Part shown: piece after piece, positions 44,156 to 53,098 of the stretch | Layout of the letters: the number at the start of each line of letters is the position of its first letter | Position numbering within the stretch: position 1 is the stretch's first letter | Position numbers and translations under genes: made by a program | NCBI RefSeq assembly: GCF_004378255.1 | Contig: NZ_SNQG01000003.1 | Coordinates: 186,001-250,000 of the forward strand | Length of the DNA: 64,000 bases | Direction of reading: 5' to 3' | From: Mucilaginibacter phyllosphaerae | Lineage (GTDB): Bacteria; Bacteroidota; Bacteroidia; Sphingobacteriales; Sphingobacteriaceae | Notes under the pieces: generated by a model | Seen by the model: the letters and a program-made list of their open reading frames with translations, nothing else | What the model was told of the DNA's origin: nothing | Database searches by the model: none

Positions 44156-45358
44156 CTGCGTAAGTCCGTTAAAAAAGCCGCCGTTTTTAAGATAAAATAT
44201 TTTGCCGTTTGTGCCGCCGGCATAGTCATTTCGGTAATTTTTTCGTGCAGCTTCATCACCTGTAAAGGTTGCACTACATATTGGCTGCCATTGGCCACTG
44301 CTATCAGCAACCCATTGGTTTGTGTAATAAGCAAGCCGGGTTTTATCACCGTTTTCAGGTTCGAAATTTTCCAGGAAAGAATGCAGCCCTTTCAAATAAG
44401 TTGTTGTTTTTGGCCTGCTAAAACTTGCTATCAACAGCCATTTGCCGGCTTTAATATCTTTAAACCAGGCGGTGTAGGTAGTGGTGTTTTTTATTTTATT
44501 GGGGTTTGCTTCTAATAAAAAAGCGTAGGTGTTACCTGCCTGCCATGGGTAGTGCAAATAGCTTTGCCCGCCAGATCCTTCATCGCCAAAAACGCCGCCA
44601 TGCACTTTATCGCCTTTTTTTAATAATTTAATACGCAGGCTATCCGGGATGCTGTTAGGGTCATCAGTATTAAATGGGCTCCATACCGAGAACAATACCC
44701 TGCGCTCGGCAGCAGAATTTACCTGCATACCAAAGTAGCCCTCTTTAAAACCATCGGCCATAAAATAAGACCCGATCACATCCATTTTTTGGGGAACGGT
44801 GATCTCGTTGTAAAACCATTTTACCTCATTTTTTACAGCGTTGGGCACCTGGTAAGTTAAATGCACCGATGGCCCCCGCCTGCCAAAATGAAAGGAAGAG
44901 CCGGCAACTACGTAGGTTAGCGTATCCTGGGGTTTTAGGTCGTCTACAATCAAATCGGTAACCTGTGCATAAACGCTGTCTGTTTTGCTGATACCTTTTA
45001 GCGCCACTTTTACATAACCGGGCCGCCTTATATTTAAAGTACCCAGGCTTACAGTATCAAAAACAGCGTTGTTTAGTTTTTTAACAAAAACGATATTTGC
45101 CACTGTTGCAGCTATGGTGCTTTTACCGGCAGGCACACGCAATCTTAAAGCAAGCTTTAAGGGGTGCGCGCTATTTGTTTTAAAATAAATGTTGATGACA
45201 TCCTGCCTGTTTTTCCAGTTAAACGCACCGCCATCTGTTATAACGGCATTGCCTTTTGCCCAGGCATTGCCCCCAAGTGGGATAGCCATTTTGGCCGACT
45301 GGCCAAATGCCAAATTGTTGAGTAATACAATTGCGGCAACAATAAATACGATTTTCAT
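44084..45358 (-). CDS. Secreted DUF3472 (with DUF5077-like N-terminus) protein
   Basis: 424 residues with signal peptide (VFIVAAIVLLNNLAFGQ). An N-terminal lectin-like domain (~30-150) precedes the DUF3472 region (~180-420: FSVWSPFNTDDPNSIPD, GGQSYLHYPWQAGNTYAFLLEA, GLHSFLENFEPENGDKTRLAYY). The family is secreted and often found with polysaccharide-degrading enzymes, here GH42 upstream. Its function is unknown. The 3' end overlaps the convergent DUF1801 gene by 72 bases. Confidence 0.82.
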   Translation of the reverse strand: MKIVFIVAAIVLLNNLAFGQSAKMAIPLGGNAWAKGNAVITDGGAFNWKNRQDVINIYFKTNSAHPLKLALRLRVPAGKSTIAATVANIVFVKKLNNAVFDTVSLGTLNIRRPGYVKVALKGISKTDSVYAQVTDLIVDDLKPQDTLTYVVAGSSFHFGRRGPSVHLTYQVPNAVKNEVKWFYNEITVPQKMDVIGSYFMADGFKEGYFGMQVNSAAERRVLFSVWSPFNTDDPNSIPDSLRIKLLKKGDKVHGGVFGDEGSGGQSYLHYPWQAGNTYAFLLEANPNKIKNTTTYTAWFKDIKAGKWLLIASFSRPKTTTYLKGLHSFLENFEPENGDKTRLAYYTNQWVADSSGQWQPICSATFTGDEAARKNYRNDYAGGTNGKIFYLKNGGFFNGLTQLNQKLAIKPRTIPPVIAFKDLPR

Positions 45359-45404
45359 GAATTAGCTAATAAGCGGATAGGTAAAGATAAAAAGATAAAC
45401 CCGT

Positions 45405-47363
45405 TTACATCCATTTTATCACGAGTGTCTCTTCTGCTTCTATACTAATATGGCCACCGCCAATTTTACCGCCGTTATTTGCAAATAGGATGATAGGCTG
45501 TAAGGCAGCGTCTTTTTGAATCAACTTAAATTCGCGCCGCACATCAGCTTTATTTACAAGGATAGTTACTGTTTCCTTGCCGTTTACCATGGTTTTCATT
45601 AGTACGCCATGTTGGGGCGCTTCAAAAACAAAGGGCATGTTACGGGTGCTGTAATCAAGCGCTTTGGCCATAAACATATTTAAATGCCCGTAATCGCCCA
45701 GGATACGGCTGCCTAAACCCACCAGGGATGGCAGCCAGTACACCGATCCTTTGCCTAATTCATTATGGGTTGCCATAATATCGTTATCGCGGGCAGCAAT
45801 GCTATTTGCTGTGGTGCTTTTTAACAATGCCTTCCATTGATAGGCGGGTAAAGCTATGCTATCGACCACCATTTCTTCCATATCATCTATGGCTTTATAT
45901 TCCAAAACATCTGCCCCAAGCAAATTACGCAGGGGGAAGCCAAGGCGTATCGTAGCAACAGCGTTCTCGTCGTAATAACCGGTTAAGCCATCGGCAATCA
46001 GTTTGCCGCCCTGTTTTACAAAACATTCTAATAAAGCCCGGTATTTTGACGGAATAGAGATTTGATGCGGAAGAATAATAGCGATGCCGTTATAACTGCT
46101 TTTGTTAAAATCAAACTCGCTTATTTCTTTAAAGTTAGCTTGCACGCCAGCCTCGCCCAAAGCCTCAAAATAGGCAATGGCTGATTTCATCACCCCACCT
46201 TCATCGCGTCCCTCATAGCTTTTGCCGCCCATTTGCAGCGTTTTTTCAATCCACAGGGATTCGCGGGTATAAAGTATGTTAATGCCCGATTCTACTTCCC
46301 TTGCGCCTTTAAAAAAGCTACTGTGTTCATTTAGGGCGTTAATAACATTGGTGGCAGCCAGTAACCTGTCAGATGGTTGGTTGTGATAGTTAAGCATAGC
46401 CCATTCCCCGGCTTCAATACCGGATGAGCGCGGGTTTAAGCACCAAAAAATAGCTCCCTTACTTTCGCTGCCTATCGCTATCCATAGCCACTGCGCAATC
46501 TCTTCTTTTGTTGGGCAGAGCGCTAAAAAGCCGCTGTAGGTATTGTTGCCGCCCTGCAACTCCGTCATAAACCAAGGGATCTCTCCTGCCCCCGAACGTA
46601 GGATCTCGCAGTTAGCCGCAACCGCCAAAGCATACTGCTGCCTGTTAAAGTATGCAAAATGCCAGCTGGCATGTGCCGAGCCGCCCAGGCTGGTTAAAAA
46701 ATTGCGCCACGCAGGGAAATCATATTCGGCCACGTTTTTAAATATAGCGTGGTTATTTATGTGGATAATGCTGCCGGGGTCATGTTTATGGATCTCATCC
46801 GTTAGCCATTGTAAGAACCAGGTATTGTAATACAGATGAAAACGTTCGTCGGCAAAGTTAAAGCGATCGTAGCCGCCGCTGTTGTATTCGGGATTAGACT
46901 GGGCCGACTGCCATTCTTTAAATTTATCTGTCGCAAATTGTTCTTGTGGAAAATGCCCCACGCCCGGCTCGTTCACCGGCACCCAGCCATAGCAGGATCT
47001 GAACTGTTTAAAGTGGCCTACCACATTTTCTACATATCGCGCAATTGTACCAAGGTGTTTTTCATCCTTCGGGAATTTTAACCCGCCCAGGTCGGTAAAG
47101 GCCGTAGCCGGAAACAGGTTGCCATAAATTTTGATACCGTATTTATCGGCAGCCTTGTAAGCTTCATCAAATAATGTAAAATCCCAGGTTCCATCATCAT
47201 TGTGCATATAGGTTTCAAACAGGCGGACGCGGGTAACCGTCATCCCGGCTTCCTGTAAACGTTTAAACCACAGGTCAATCTCCTGGGGTGATTGCCCGGG
47301 CTCTATAAAAACCTCGGCACCCAGCATTATCGGCGTAGCTTGTTCTTTTGATGAATAGGGCAT
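45405..47363 (-). CDS. GH42-type beta-galactosidase
   Basis: 652 residues, no signal peptide, so cytoplasmic or periplasmic by another route. TIM barrel with acid/base Glu132 (GWVPVNEPGVG) and nucleophile Glu268 (PWFMTELQGGNN), then the trimerisation alpha/beta domain (~395-585: YNGIAIILPHQISIPSKYRALLE) and a small C-terminal beta domain. The family hydrolyses terminal beta-galactosides. It lies 46 bases upstream of DUF3472 on the same strand, probably an operon. Confidence 0.88.
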   Translation of the reverse strand: MPYSSKEQATPIMLGAEVFIEPGQSPQEIDLWFKRLQEAGMTVTRVRLFETYMHNDDGTWDFTLFDEAYKAADKYGIKIYGNLFPATAFTDLGGLKFPKDEKHLGTIARYVENVVGHFKQFRSCYGWVPVNEPGVGHFPQEQFATDKFKEWQSAQSNPEYNSGGYDRFNFADERFHLYYNTWFLQWLTDEIHKHDPGSIIHINNHAIFKNVAEYDFPAWRNFLTSLGGSAHASWHFAYFNRQQYALAVAANCEILRSGAGEIPWFMTELQGGNNTYSGFLALCPTKEEIAQWLWIAIGSESKGAIFWCLNPRSSGIEAGEWAMLNYHNQPSDRLLAATNVINALNEHSSFFKGAREVESGINILYTRESLWIEKTLQMGGKSYEGRDEGGVMKSAIAYFEALGEAGVQANFKEISEFDFNKSSYNGIAIILPHQISIPSKYRALLECFVKQGGKLIADGLTGYYDENAVATIRLGFPLRNLLGADVLEYKAIDDMEEMVVDSIALPAYQWKALLKSTTANSIAARDNDIMATHNELGKGSVYWLPSLVGLGSRILGDYGHLNMFMAKALDYSTRNMPFVFEAPQHGVLMKTMVNGKETVTILVNKADVRREFKLIQKDAALQPIILFANNGGKIGGGHISIEAEETLVIKWM

Positions 47364-47432
47364 AATAATTTACAGCGTTTATTTAGCTGCAAATTATTAA
47401 CTTTTTAATACGCGAATGGTTTTAGGCGCTGT

Positions 47433-47867
47433 TTAAGTGGACTGTATATAGCTGTGCAACTGCTCTATGGTTTCTTTTTGTGAGTGAATGGTTTCGTAAA
47501 CCAGATCGTTAATAGAGATAATTCCGCATAGCTTTTGTTCCTTATCAAACACGGGCAGGTAGCGAATGTTGCGCTCGCTCATGATGAGCATGCAATCATC
47601 TACAGACGATTCCGGAGTGATATGCGGAAACCCGTTGCTCATGATCTCGCCAACCGTAGTATCATCAGAATGTTTTCCCATCAGGATGATCTTACGGGCA
47701 TAATCCCTTTCGGTTACCAGGCCAAGGTATTCATCGTTTTGGGTAACCACTACCGAACCGATATTTTTTTCGGCCATTAGTTTTAATACGTTTAAAACAG
47801 TGGTTTGCGCGGGTACGGCAATAACATTGCTCCCCTTGCGGGCAAGGATGTGTTTTACGCTTTTCAT
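47433..47867 (-). CDS. Two-CBS-domain protein
   Basis: 144 residues made only of two CBS motifs (~5-60 and ~75-135: VTQNDEYLGLVTERDYARK; LPVFDKEQKLCGIISINDLVYE). Stand-alone CBS pairs bind adenine nucleotides and regulate partner proteins; the partner is unknown. Confidence 0.88.
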   Translation of the reverse strand: MKSVKHILARKGSNVIAVPAQTTVLNVLKLMAEKNIGSVVVTQNDEYLGLVTERDYARKIILMGKHSDDTTVGEIMSNGFPHITPESSVDDCMLIMSERNIRYLPVFDKEQKLCGIISINDLVYETIHSQKETIEQLHSYIQST

Positions 47868-47952
47868 ATATCAATTCAGGTTATTGGGAGACCTCAATTT
47901 ACAAATAACTAATAGAAAAACAATAAGTTAGCAAAAAAAAATCTGCCCGCAG

Positions 47953-48618
47953 TTAGGTTATGGCGATTACCTTATCTTTTAATACGCCAAAAACACGATC
48001 GGCCTTTCTGCTCAAAATAGCCACTTTACCGGTAAACCTGCCAAAAGATGGTAGTATGGCCTGGTTTTTACCAAAAGCAAAACAAGGCAGTGTAACACTT
48101 TGCCGGCCCCTGCCAACCAGGCTCACGCCAGGGTGAATATGCCCGCATAAAACATAGCCGCCTTCCTCTTTTTGTTCCGGATTGGCAAGTGGGTGATGAA
48201 GCATCAGGAACGGCCCCATAATTAACTTTTTATGCAGGGTGATGCCCAGATCTATATAGTTTTTATCGCTGATAATGTCATGATTGCCTTTTATCAGGAT
48301 GATCTGTAATTTAGGGAACTGACTGCGCCAAAGTACAAACCAATCCCAATCGTTATTCATATCGCTGTGGAATAGGTCGCCCAGAAATATAAGTTTTTGG
48401 GGTTGATGCTCGTGGATCAGGTCTGATAACATGGCAAGGTCATCCTGTTCCATATTGCGGGGTATGGCGATGCCCGCCTTACGGAAATGCCCAACCTTGC
48501 CAAAATGTACGTCAGCTGCTATCAAGGCATTTTCTTGTTGCCAGTAAATAGCCTTTTGCGGCAATAATAAAAGATCCTGATCTAAAAATTGGAAAGGTGT
48601 GCCCACACTCATCGTCAT
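47953..48618 (-). CDS. pdeM: Ligase-associated DNA damage response endonuclease PdeM
   Basis: 221 residues. Calcineurin-like phosphoesterase with all metal motifs: ADVHFGK, FLGDLFHSD, IKGNHD, MLHHPLAN and CGHIHPG. The sequence around LLLLPQKAIYWQQENALIAADVHFGK matches PdeM, part of a repair set with an Lhr-type helicase, an ATP-dependent ligase and an exonuclease-like protein in other bacteria. None of these is near here. Start could be codon 3 (MSVGTPF). Confidence 0.85.
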   Translation of the reverse strand: MTMSVGTPFQFLDQDLLLLPQKAIYWQQENALIAADVHFGKVGHFRKAGIAIPRNMEQDDLAMLSDLIHEHQPQKLIFLGDLFHSDMNNDWDWFVLWRSQFPKLQIILIKGNHDIISDKNYIDLGITLHKKLIMGPFLMLHHPLANPEQKEEGGYVLCGHIHPGVSLVGRGRQSVTLPCFAFGKNQAILPSFGRFTGKVAILSRKADRVFGVLKDKVIAIT

Positions 48619-48626
48619 AACGGTTG

Positions 48627-48634
48627 CAAAGATA
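48627..48634 (-). promoter_or_regulatory. -7 box of the pdeM promoter
   Basis: TATCTTTG on the minus strand fits TAnnTTTG and ends 8 bases before the ATG, so the mRNA should have almost no leader. Confidence 0.5.
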
Positions 48635-48842
48635 ATGATTTGGTAAGCTTAGTGAGTGGAGAGTGGTTGATTTGTGAGTGGTTTTCGGGCGTTGAGTTCC
48701 TCATCCGTGGCACTAAGTTCTCAACCCTCTATTCGCGCAGGCAAAGAGCGGGTGGACGAGCGAAGCGATGTTGGGGTGAGTAAAATAGCCGCTATGCGCA
48801 TAACCATGCCACCTCACCTTCCAAATTTTTCTATCTTGCCTT

Positions 48843-49169
48843 ATGGAAATTAAACAAGCCCAGCAACTGGTTGATGAGTGGATAAAAACAACCGGGGTGC
48901 GTTATTTTAATGAATTAACGAATACCGCTATGTTGATGGAAGAAGTAGGCGAAGTTGCCCGCATTATGGCGAGGCAATACGGCGAGCAGTCGTTCAAGGC
49001 ATCGGATAAAGAAGTTAACCTGGCCGATGAAATGGCCGATGTGCTTTTTGTGCTGATCTGCCTGGCTAACCAAACCGGGATTGACCTGACCGAAGCGCTG
49101 GAAAAAAACATGAAAAAGAAAAACATCCGCGATGCCGACAGGCATAAGAGTAATGAAAAACTAAAATAA
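48843..49169 (+). CDS. MazG-like nucleotide pyrophosphohydrolase
   Basis: 108 residues. Helical MazG fold with metal motif MEEVGEVARIM followed by NLADEMADVLFVLICLAN (ExxE...ExxD). Hydrolyses NTPs or dNTPs to the monophosphate; the substrate is not determined. Single-domain length is normal. It is convergent with comB, 8 bases apart. Confidence 0.88.
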   Translation: MEIKQAQQLVDEWIKTTGVRYFNELTNTAMLMEEVGEVARIMARQYGEQSFKASDKEVNLADEMADVLFVLICLANQTGIDLTEALEKNMKKKNIRDADRHKSNEKLK

Positions 49170-49177
49170 CACAGCTA

Positions 49178-49933
49178 TTAAACGAGCTTAACCAGCTTTT
49201 CGCCATCCAGTACCGGGATAGCCGTAGTAAGATCTACCTGCAGGCAAAACGCTATATCTTTTTCGATGCCCAGCTTTTTGAGGCGTTCGCCATGGGATGT
49301 TTTGCTAAGGTATTGGGCTATATCCTGTTTGCCTATCCGGAACAGATCGTTTGCGGCAATAGCAGGGTCATCCAGTATAAAGCCGGTATCTTTCAATTGT
49401 TCTATCACGGCGCCGGCAAAAAGGGTGTCTTCCAGGTTAAAGTTGTTTTTCCAGCCCGCACAAACCAGCAGGATGTTTTCCTGCTGTGTTTTTAACCAGT
49501 TACAAAGTGCAGTTAAATTCAAAAAAGAACCTATCACTATTTTTTTGGCACTGCGCGATAAATGCAGCGCATGTGTACCGTTGGTAGTAGTAAGCACCAC
49601 CGTTTTACCAGATACCTTTTCGGCCGTATAGGAGAATGGCGAATTGCCAAAATCAAAACCATCTACTACCTTACCATCCCGCTCGGCTGCTATCAAATAG
49701 TTTAGCCCCTTTTCACGATAGGCGGCGCATTCCTCTACTTCAGATACCGGGATAATGGCCTCGGCGCCATTTTCTATCCCATAGCAAATAGACGAAGTGG
49801 CCCGGAAGATATCTATGACCACTACGATATAATCCTGCACATTATATAACGGTATAAGGGCAGGGGTAAGGCAAACGTCTAACGAAGCCCCCCGGCCCCC
49901 TGAAGGGGAAGTAGGATTATTCTGATCGGTCAT
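49178..49933 (-). CDS. comB: 2-phosphosulfolactate phosphatase with repeat-derived N-terminus
   Basis: 251 residues. ComB family signatures are VVIDIFRATSSICYGIENGA, DGFDFGNSPFSY, TTTNGTHAL and VCAGWKNNFNLEDTLFAGAVIE. It dephosphorylates 2-phospho-3-sulfolactate in sulfolactate (coenzyme M-type) metabolism; in Bacteroidota it may feed sulfonolipid-related chemistry (inference). Residues ~7-17 (PTSPSGGRGAS) are encoded by an arm of the GC-rich repeat. The conserved protein starts near residue 18. Confidence 0.88.
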   Translation of the reverse strand: MTDQNNPTSPSGGRGASLDVCLTPALIPLYNVQDYIVVVIDIFRATSSICYGIENGAEAIIPVSEVEECAAYREKGLNYLIAAERDGKVVDGFDFGNSPFSYTAEKVSGKTVVLTTTNGTHALHLSRSAKKIVIGSFLNLTALCNWLKTQQENILLVCAGWKNNFNLEDTLFAGAVIEQLKDTGFILDDPAIAANDLFRIGKQDIAQYLSKTSHGERLKKLGIEKDIAFCLQVDLTTAIPVLDGEKLVKLV

Positions 49934-49980
49934 GATGTGCTAATCAATTTCTGTTTCCCCTGCAGGGGGTTAGGGGCTCT
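49884..49980. repeat. GC-rich composite repeat, copy 3 (gcvT/comB)
   Basis: Arm 49884-49911 (GAAGCCCCCCGGCCCCCTGA, then AGGGGAAG) is inside comB; arm 49954-49980 (TTTCCCCTGCAGGGGGTTAG, then GGGC) ends at the gcvT stop codon. The comB ATG (49933) lies between the arms, exactly as thrB does in copy 2. The AAGCCCTTCAAAAGC sub-unit is missing here. Confidence 0.85.
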
Positions 49981-51058
49981 ATTTATAAAACGGAGGTTTA
50001 GCAACCTTTGCTTTTACTTTATTATCGCGGATAAGGATGTAAATCTCCGTACCTTCTTTAGCAAATTCATTTTTAACATAACCCAGGCCAATTGCTTTTT
50101 GCAGCGATGGCGATTGAGTGCCTGATGTTACTTTACCAATAACATTACCATCGGCGTCAACAATCTGGTAATCGTGGCGGGGGATGCCGCGGTCTATCAT
50201 TTCAAAACCGATTAACTTACGTGTTACACCCGCTGCTTTTTGTTCTTGTAAAGCTGCTGAGTTGGTAAAATCTTTATTGAATTTGGTTACCCAGCCCAAG
50301 CCTGCCTCTAACGGCGAAGTAGTATCATCAATATCGTTACCGTAAAGGCAAAAGCCCATTTCTAAGCGTAAAGTATCGCGCGCAGCCAAACCAATTGGTT
50401 TGATGCCAAATGGCTCACCGGCTTTAAATACTTCATTCCAGATAAATTCGGCATGCTCATTATCAAAGTAAATCTCAAACCCGCCGGCGCCGGTGTACCC
50501 GGTAGCAGAAACGATAACGTTTTCAATCCCGGCAAATGTGCCCTTTTTAAAGGTATAGTATTCCATCGAAGCCAGGTCTATATCTGTAAGGCTTTGCAGC
50601 GCATCAGCAGCTTTAGGGCCTTGTACGGCTAACAGCGAGGTGCGGTCTGATATATCTTTCATATCCACCCCATCGGTATTGTATTTGGCTATCCAGTTCC
50701 AGTCTTTCTCTATGTTTGAAGCGTTAACAACCAGCATGTAGGTTTTTTCATCTATCCGGTAAACCAGCAGATCATCTACAATACCGCCGTCCTCGTTTGG
50801 CAGGCACGAGTACTGCACTTTACCATCATAAAGTTTAGAGGCATCGTTACTGGTAACACGTTGGATCAGGTTAAGCGCCTTTTCGCCTTTCAGTATAAAT
50901 TCGCCCATGTGGCTCACATCAAACACACCCACGCCCTTGCGCACGGTATCATGTTCGGCATTAATGCCAACGTATTGTACCGGCATGTTATAGCCCGCAA
51001 ACGGCACCATCTTAGCGCCCAGATCTGTATGTACTTGTGTTAAAGCTGTATTCTTCAT
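49979..51058 (-). CDS. gcvT: Glycine cleavage system T protein (aminomethyltransferase)
   Basis: 359 residues. Transfers the methylene group from H-protein aminomethyl-lipoate to tetrahydrofolate. Signatures: [40 protein letters not shown] with folate contacts, [20 protein letters not shown], and [19 protein letters not shown]. Full length. gcvP and gcvH are elsewhere. A -7 box lies 20 bases upstream. Confidence 0.95.
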   Translation of the reverse strand: MKNTALTQVHTDLGAKMVPFAGYNMPVQYVGINAEHDTVRKGVGVFDVSHMGEFILKGEKALNLIQRVTSNDASKLYDGKVQYSCLPNEDGGIVDDLLVYRIDEKTYMLVVNASNIEKDWNWIAKYNTDGVDMKDISDRTSLLAVQGPKAADALQSLTDIDLASMEYYTFKKGTFAGIENVIVSATGYTGAGGFEIYFDNEHAEFIWNEVFKAGEPFGIKPIGLAARDTLRLEMGFCLYGNDIDDTTSPLEAGLGWVTKFNKDFTNSAALQEQKAAGVTRKLIGFEMIDRGIPRHDYQIVDADGNVIGKVTSGTQSPSLQKAIGLGYVKNEFAKEGTEIYILIRDNKVKAKVAKPPFYK

Positions 51059-51078
51059 GGTTAAATTTAGTATTGTGG

Positions 51079-51086
51079 CAAAAATA
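51079..51086 (-). promoter_or_regulatory. -7 box of the gcvT promoter
   Basis: TATTTTTG on the minus strand fits TAnnTTTG, 20 bases before the gcvT ATG; no clear -33 element. Confidence 0.45.
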
Positions 51087-51114
51087 GCAAAATAGCTGTA
51101 GTGCGTAGGTGTGT

Positions 51115-52308
51115 TTATATAATTGATTGGTAAAAGCCGGCCAGCTGCAGGGTAATGTTATTTATATCGTGTTGCTGCTGTACCAGGTGGCGGGCAGCAT
51201 GGCCAACCTGCCTGCAATAATGCTCATCGGTAATGCATTTTTTTATGGCGTTATAAAATTCGTCTATATCATTAGCAATAATGATATTTTTACCGGTTTC
51301 GATATTTATGCCTTCTGCACCTAAAGTTGTAGATATGATGCATTTCTCCATCGCCATACCTTCTACGATCTTTACCCGCATGCCCCCGCCGGATAGCAGC
51401 GGCACGATCATGATGGATTTACTGTTCACAAACTCCAGCGCATCGTCAACCTCGCCATGTATAAATACTTTGCCAAGTACTTCATAATCGTCAAACTGCT
51501 CGGGGATGTTGTGGCCTGCCACATAAAACCGGGCTTTCAGGTCGCCGTCTGTAAGTTCTTTATGAAAGTTATCGATGAACCACTCTATCCCCTCCCTGTT
51601 GGGCAGCCAATCTAACGATCCGAGAAAAAACAGGCTCGGAAAATCATCTTTACTATGGTCGGGTTTATAAAGGCTCAGGTCAATACCTATCGGCAGCACA
51701 ATAAGCGGTATCCTTGTACCAAAGGATAGCATGGAGGTTTTATCCTGCTCGGTAAATACTACCATGGCATCAAACTTATTAAGCAGCGCCAGTTCGTAAT
51801 TTTTGATGCGCCGGGCCAATAGCTGCAGGTACCAGCGTTTAAAGGGGTCGCTTTTTTGCTGGGCCAGCTTTTGCCAAACCTGATGCTCGATATTATGCGC
51901 CCTGAAAATTACCTTAGCTTTTGAATTTTTGCGAATAACACCCAGATATGGCGCTACAAAGATGCCCTCTAACTGGATGATATCGTACCTGTTATCTATA
52001 AGAGTTTTAAAAAGCAGTTTCTCGAACCCGGCATGGTAATACTTATCAATGTTGTAAGAGTTATTGGTAAATAGGTTGCTTACCGCCTCTATGATGGTAA
52101 CACGGGTATCGATATCGTACTCGCTGTAGGTGATCTTATCCAGCAGTGCATCGCGCTCCGCCGGTGATCTGTTCTTTTTTACGTTGAGGGATAATAACGT
52201 TACCTGGTGGCCAAGCTCAACCAGCCCTTTAATGGTATTGCCTACCACAATGGGGTAGCCGCCATTTTGGGGGAACGGTGCGCGGTGTGTTAATATCAGT
52301 ATCCTCAA
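51115..52308 (-). CDS. Glycosyltransferase family 4 protein
   Basis: 397 residues, GT-B fold. N-terminal acceptor domain with [22 protein letters not shown]-terminal donor domain with [20 protein letters not shown] and [21 protein letters not shown], where the E-x7-E-type motif ends. Cell-surface glycan assembly is likely; sugar and acceptor are unknown. It follows rnhB on the same strand with a 60-base gap. Confidence 0.88.
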   Translation of the reverse strand: MRILILTHRAPFPQNGGYPIVVGNTIKGLVELGHQVTLLSLNVKKNRSPAERDALLDKITYSEYDIDTRVTIIEAVSNLFTNNSYNIDKYYHAGFEKLLFKTLIDNRYDIIQLEGIFVAPYLGVIRKNSKAKVIFRAHNIEHQVWQKLAQQKSDPFKRWYLQLLARRIKNYELALLNKFDAMVVFTEQDKTSMLSFGTRIPLIVLPIGIDLSLYKPDHSKDDFPSLFFLGSLDWLPNREGIEWFIDNFHKELTDGDLKARFYVAGHNIPEQFDDYEVLGKVFIHGEVDDALEFVNSKSIMIVPLLSGGGMRVKIVEGMAMEKCIISTTLGAEGINIETGKNIIIANDIDEFYNAIKKCITDEHYCRQVGHAARHLVQQQHDINNITLQLAGFYQSII

Positions 52309-52340
52309 GGCCGGGCGTAATTGGTTCGTTCAAAGGTATT

Positions 52341-52356
52341 AAACCTTGCAGGGTTT
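52341..52356 (-). terminator. Small hairpin between rnhB and the glycosyltransferase
   Basis: AAACC TTGCAG GGTTT can form a 5-bp stem but has no strong T-run; the AAACCTTGCAGGGTTT word is a common intergenic element in Bacteroidota (recollection). Weak. Confidence 0.3.
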
Positions 52357-52368
52357 GGCAATTAACTT

Positions 52369-52965
52369 TTATAATTCAACCAGTTCGGGGTCGGTTATCC
52401 GGAAAGTTTTACGATGGTATGGCGTATGCCCGCGTTCCATCACCATTTTACGGTGGCTGATGGTTGGATAGCCCTTGTTGCTTTGCCACTCGTATTCCGG
52501 GTGCTCTAAGGCAATTTGTTTCATATAATCATCGCGATAGGTTTTGGCCAGGATGGATGCTGCCGCTATACTAAAGTATTTTGAATCGCCTTTAACAATA
52601 CAGGCATGCGGAATATCGCGGTATTTATTGAACCGGTTGCCATCAATAATTAAGTATTGCGGTATGCAAAGCAGCTTATCTATAGCACGGTGCATAGCCA
52701 AGAAGGATGCATTCAGGATATTGATCTCATCTATCTCCAAATTATCACACCAGGCAACAGCATGGGCAATGGCTTTTTCCTCTATTTCGGCACGCAGCGC
52801 ATAACGCACCTCTTCATGTATCAGTTTGGAATCATTTAGCAGGCTGTGGTTAAAATCGCGGGGAAGGATAACCGCCGCAGCAAATACAGGCCCGGCCAGG
52901 CAACCGCGACCGGCTTCGTCGCATCCTGCTTCAATATATTCGTGCTGATACCTGGCTAATAACAT
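52369..52965 (-). CDS. rnhB: Ribonuclease HII
   Basis: 198 residues. Removes RNA from RNA-DNA hybrids and single ribonucleotides. Catalytic residues are in AGCDEAGRGCLAGPV (Asp-Glu), LIIDGNRFNK and AAASILAKTYRDDYM; the C-terminus YPTISHRKMVMERGHTPYHRKTF is typical. Full length. Confidence 0.96.
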   Translation of the reverse strand: MLLARYQHEYIEAGCDEAGRGCLAGPVFAAAVILPRDFNHSLLNDSKLIHEEVRYALRAEIEEKAIAHAVAWCDNLEIDEINILNASFLAMHRAIDKLLCIPQYLIIDGNRFNKYRDIPHACIVKGDSKYFSIAAASILAKTYRDDYMKQIALEHPEYEWQSNKGYPTISHRKMVMERGHTPYHRKTFRITDPELVEL

Positions 52966-53098
52966 ATACGTTTATGGGGTGCTTGTAATGATACAAATAT
53001 CTTAAAATAAGCTGCGGGCCTAAAATATTTTTATGAAAATAACTATAAACCAAACAAACAGATAAAACCAACAACTGCTAAGAATGTTAAAACAGGGG

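Noticed and set aside
35197-47363. Polysaccharide utilisation locus
   Set aside because: No SusC/SusD pair or hybrid regulator is present and the genes are interrupted by unrelated ones.
48640-48842. GAGTGG-rich stretch before the MazG-like gene, with similar words at 14690-14735
   Set aside because: Short direct repeats (GTGAGTGGTT) without consistent length or structure; nothing further could be supported in this gap.
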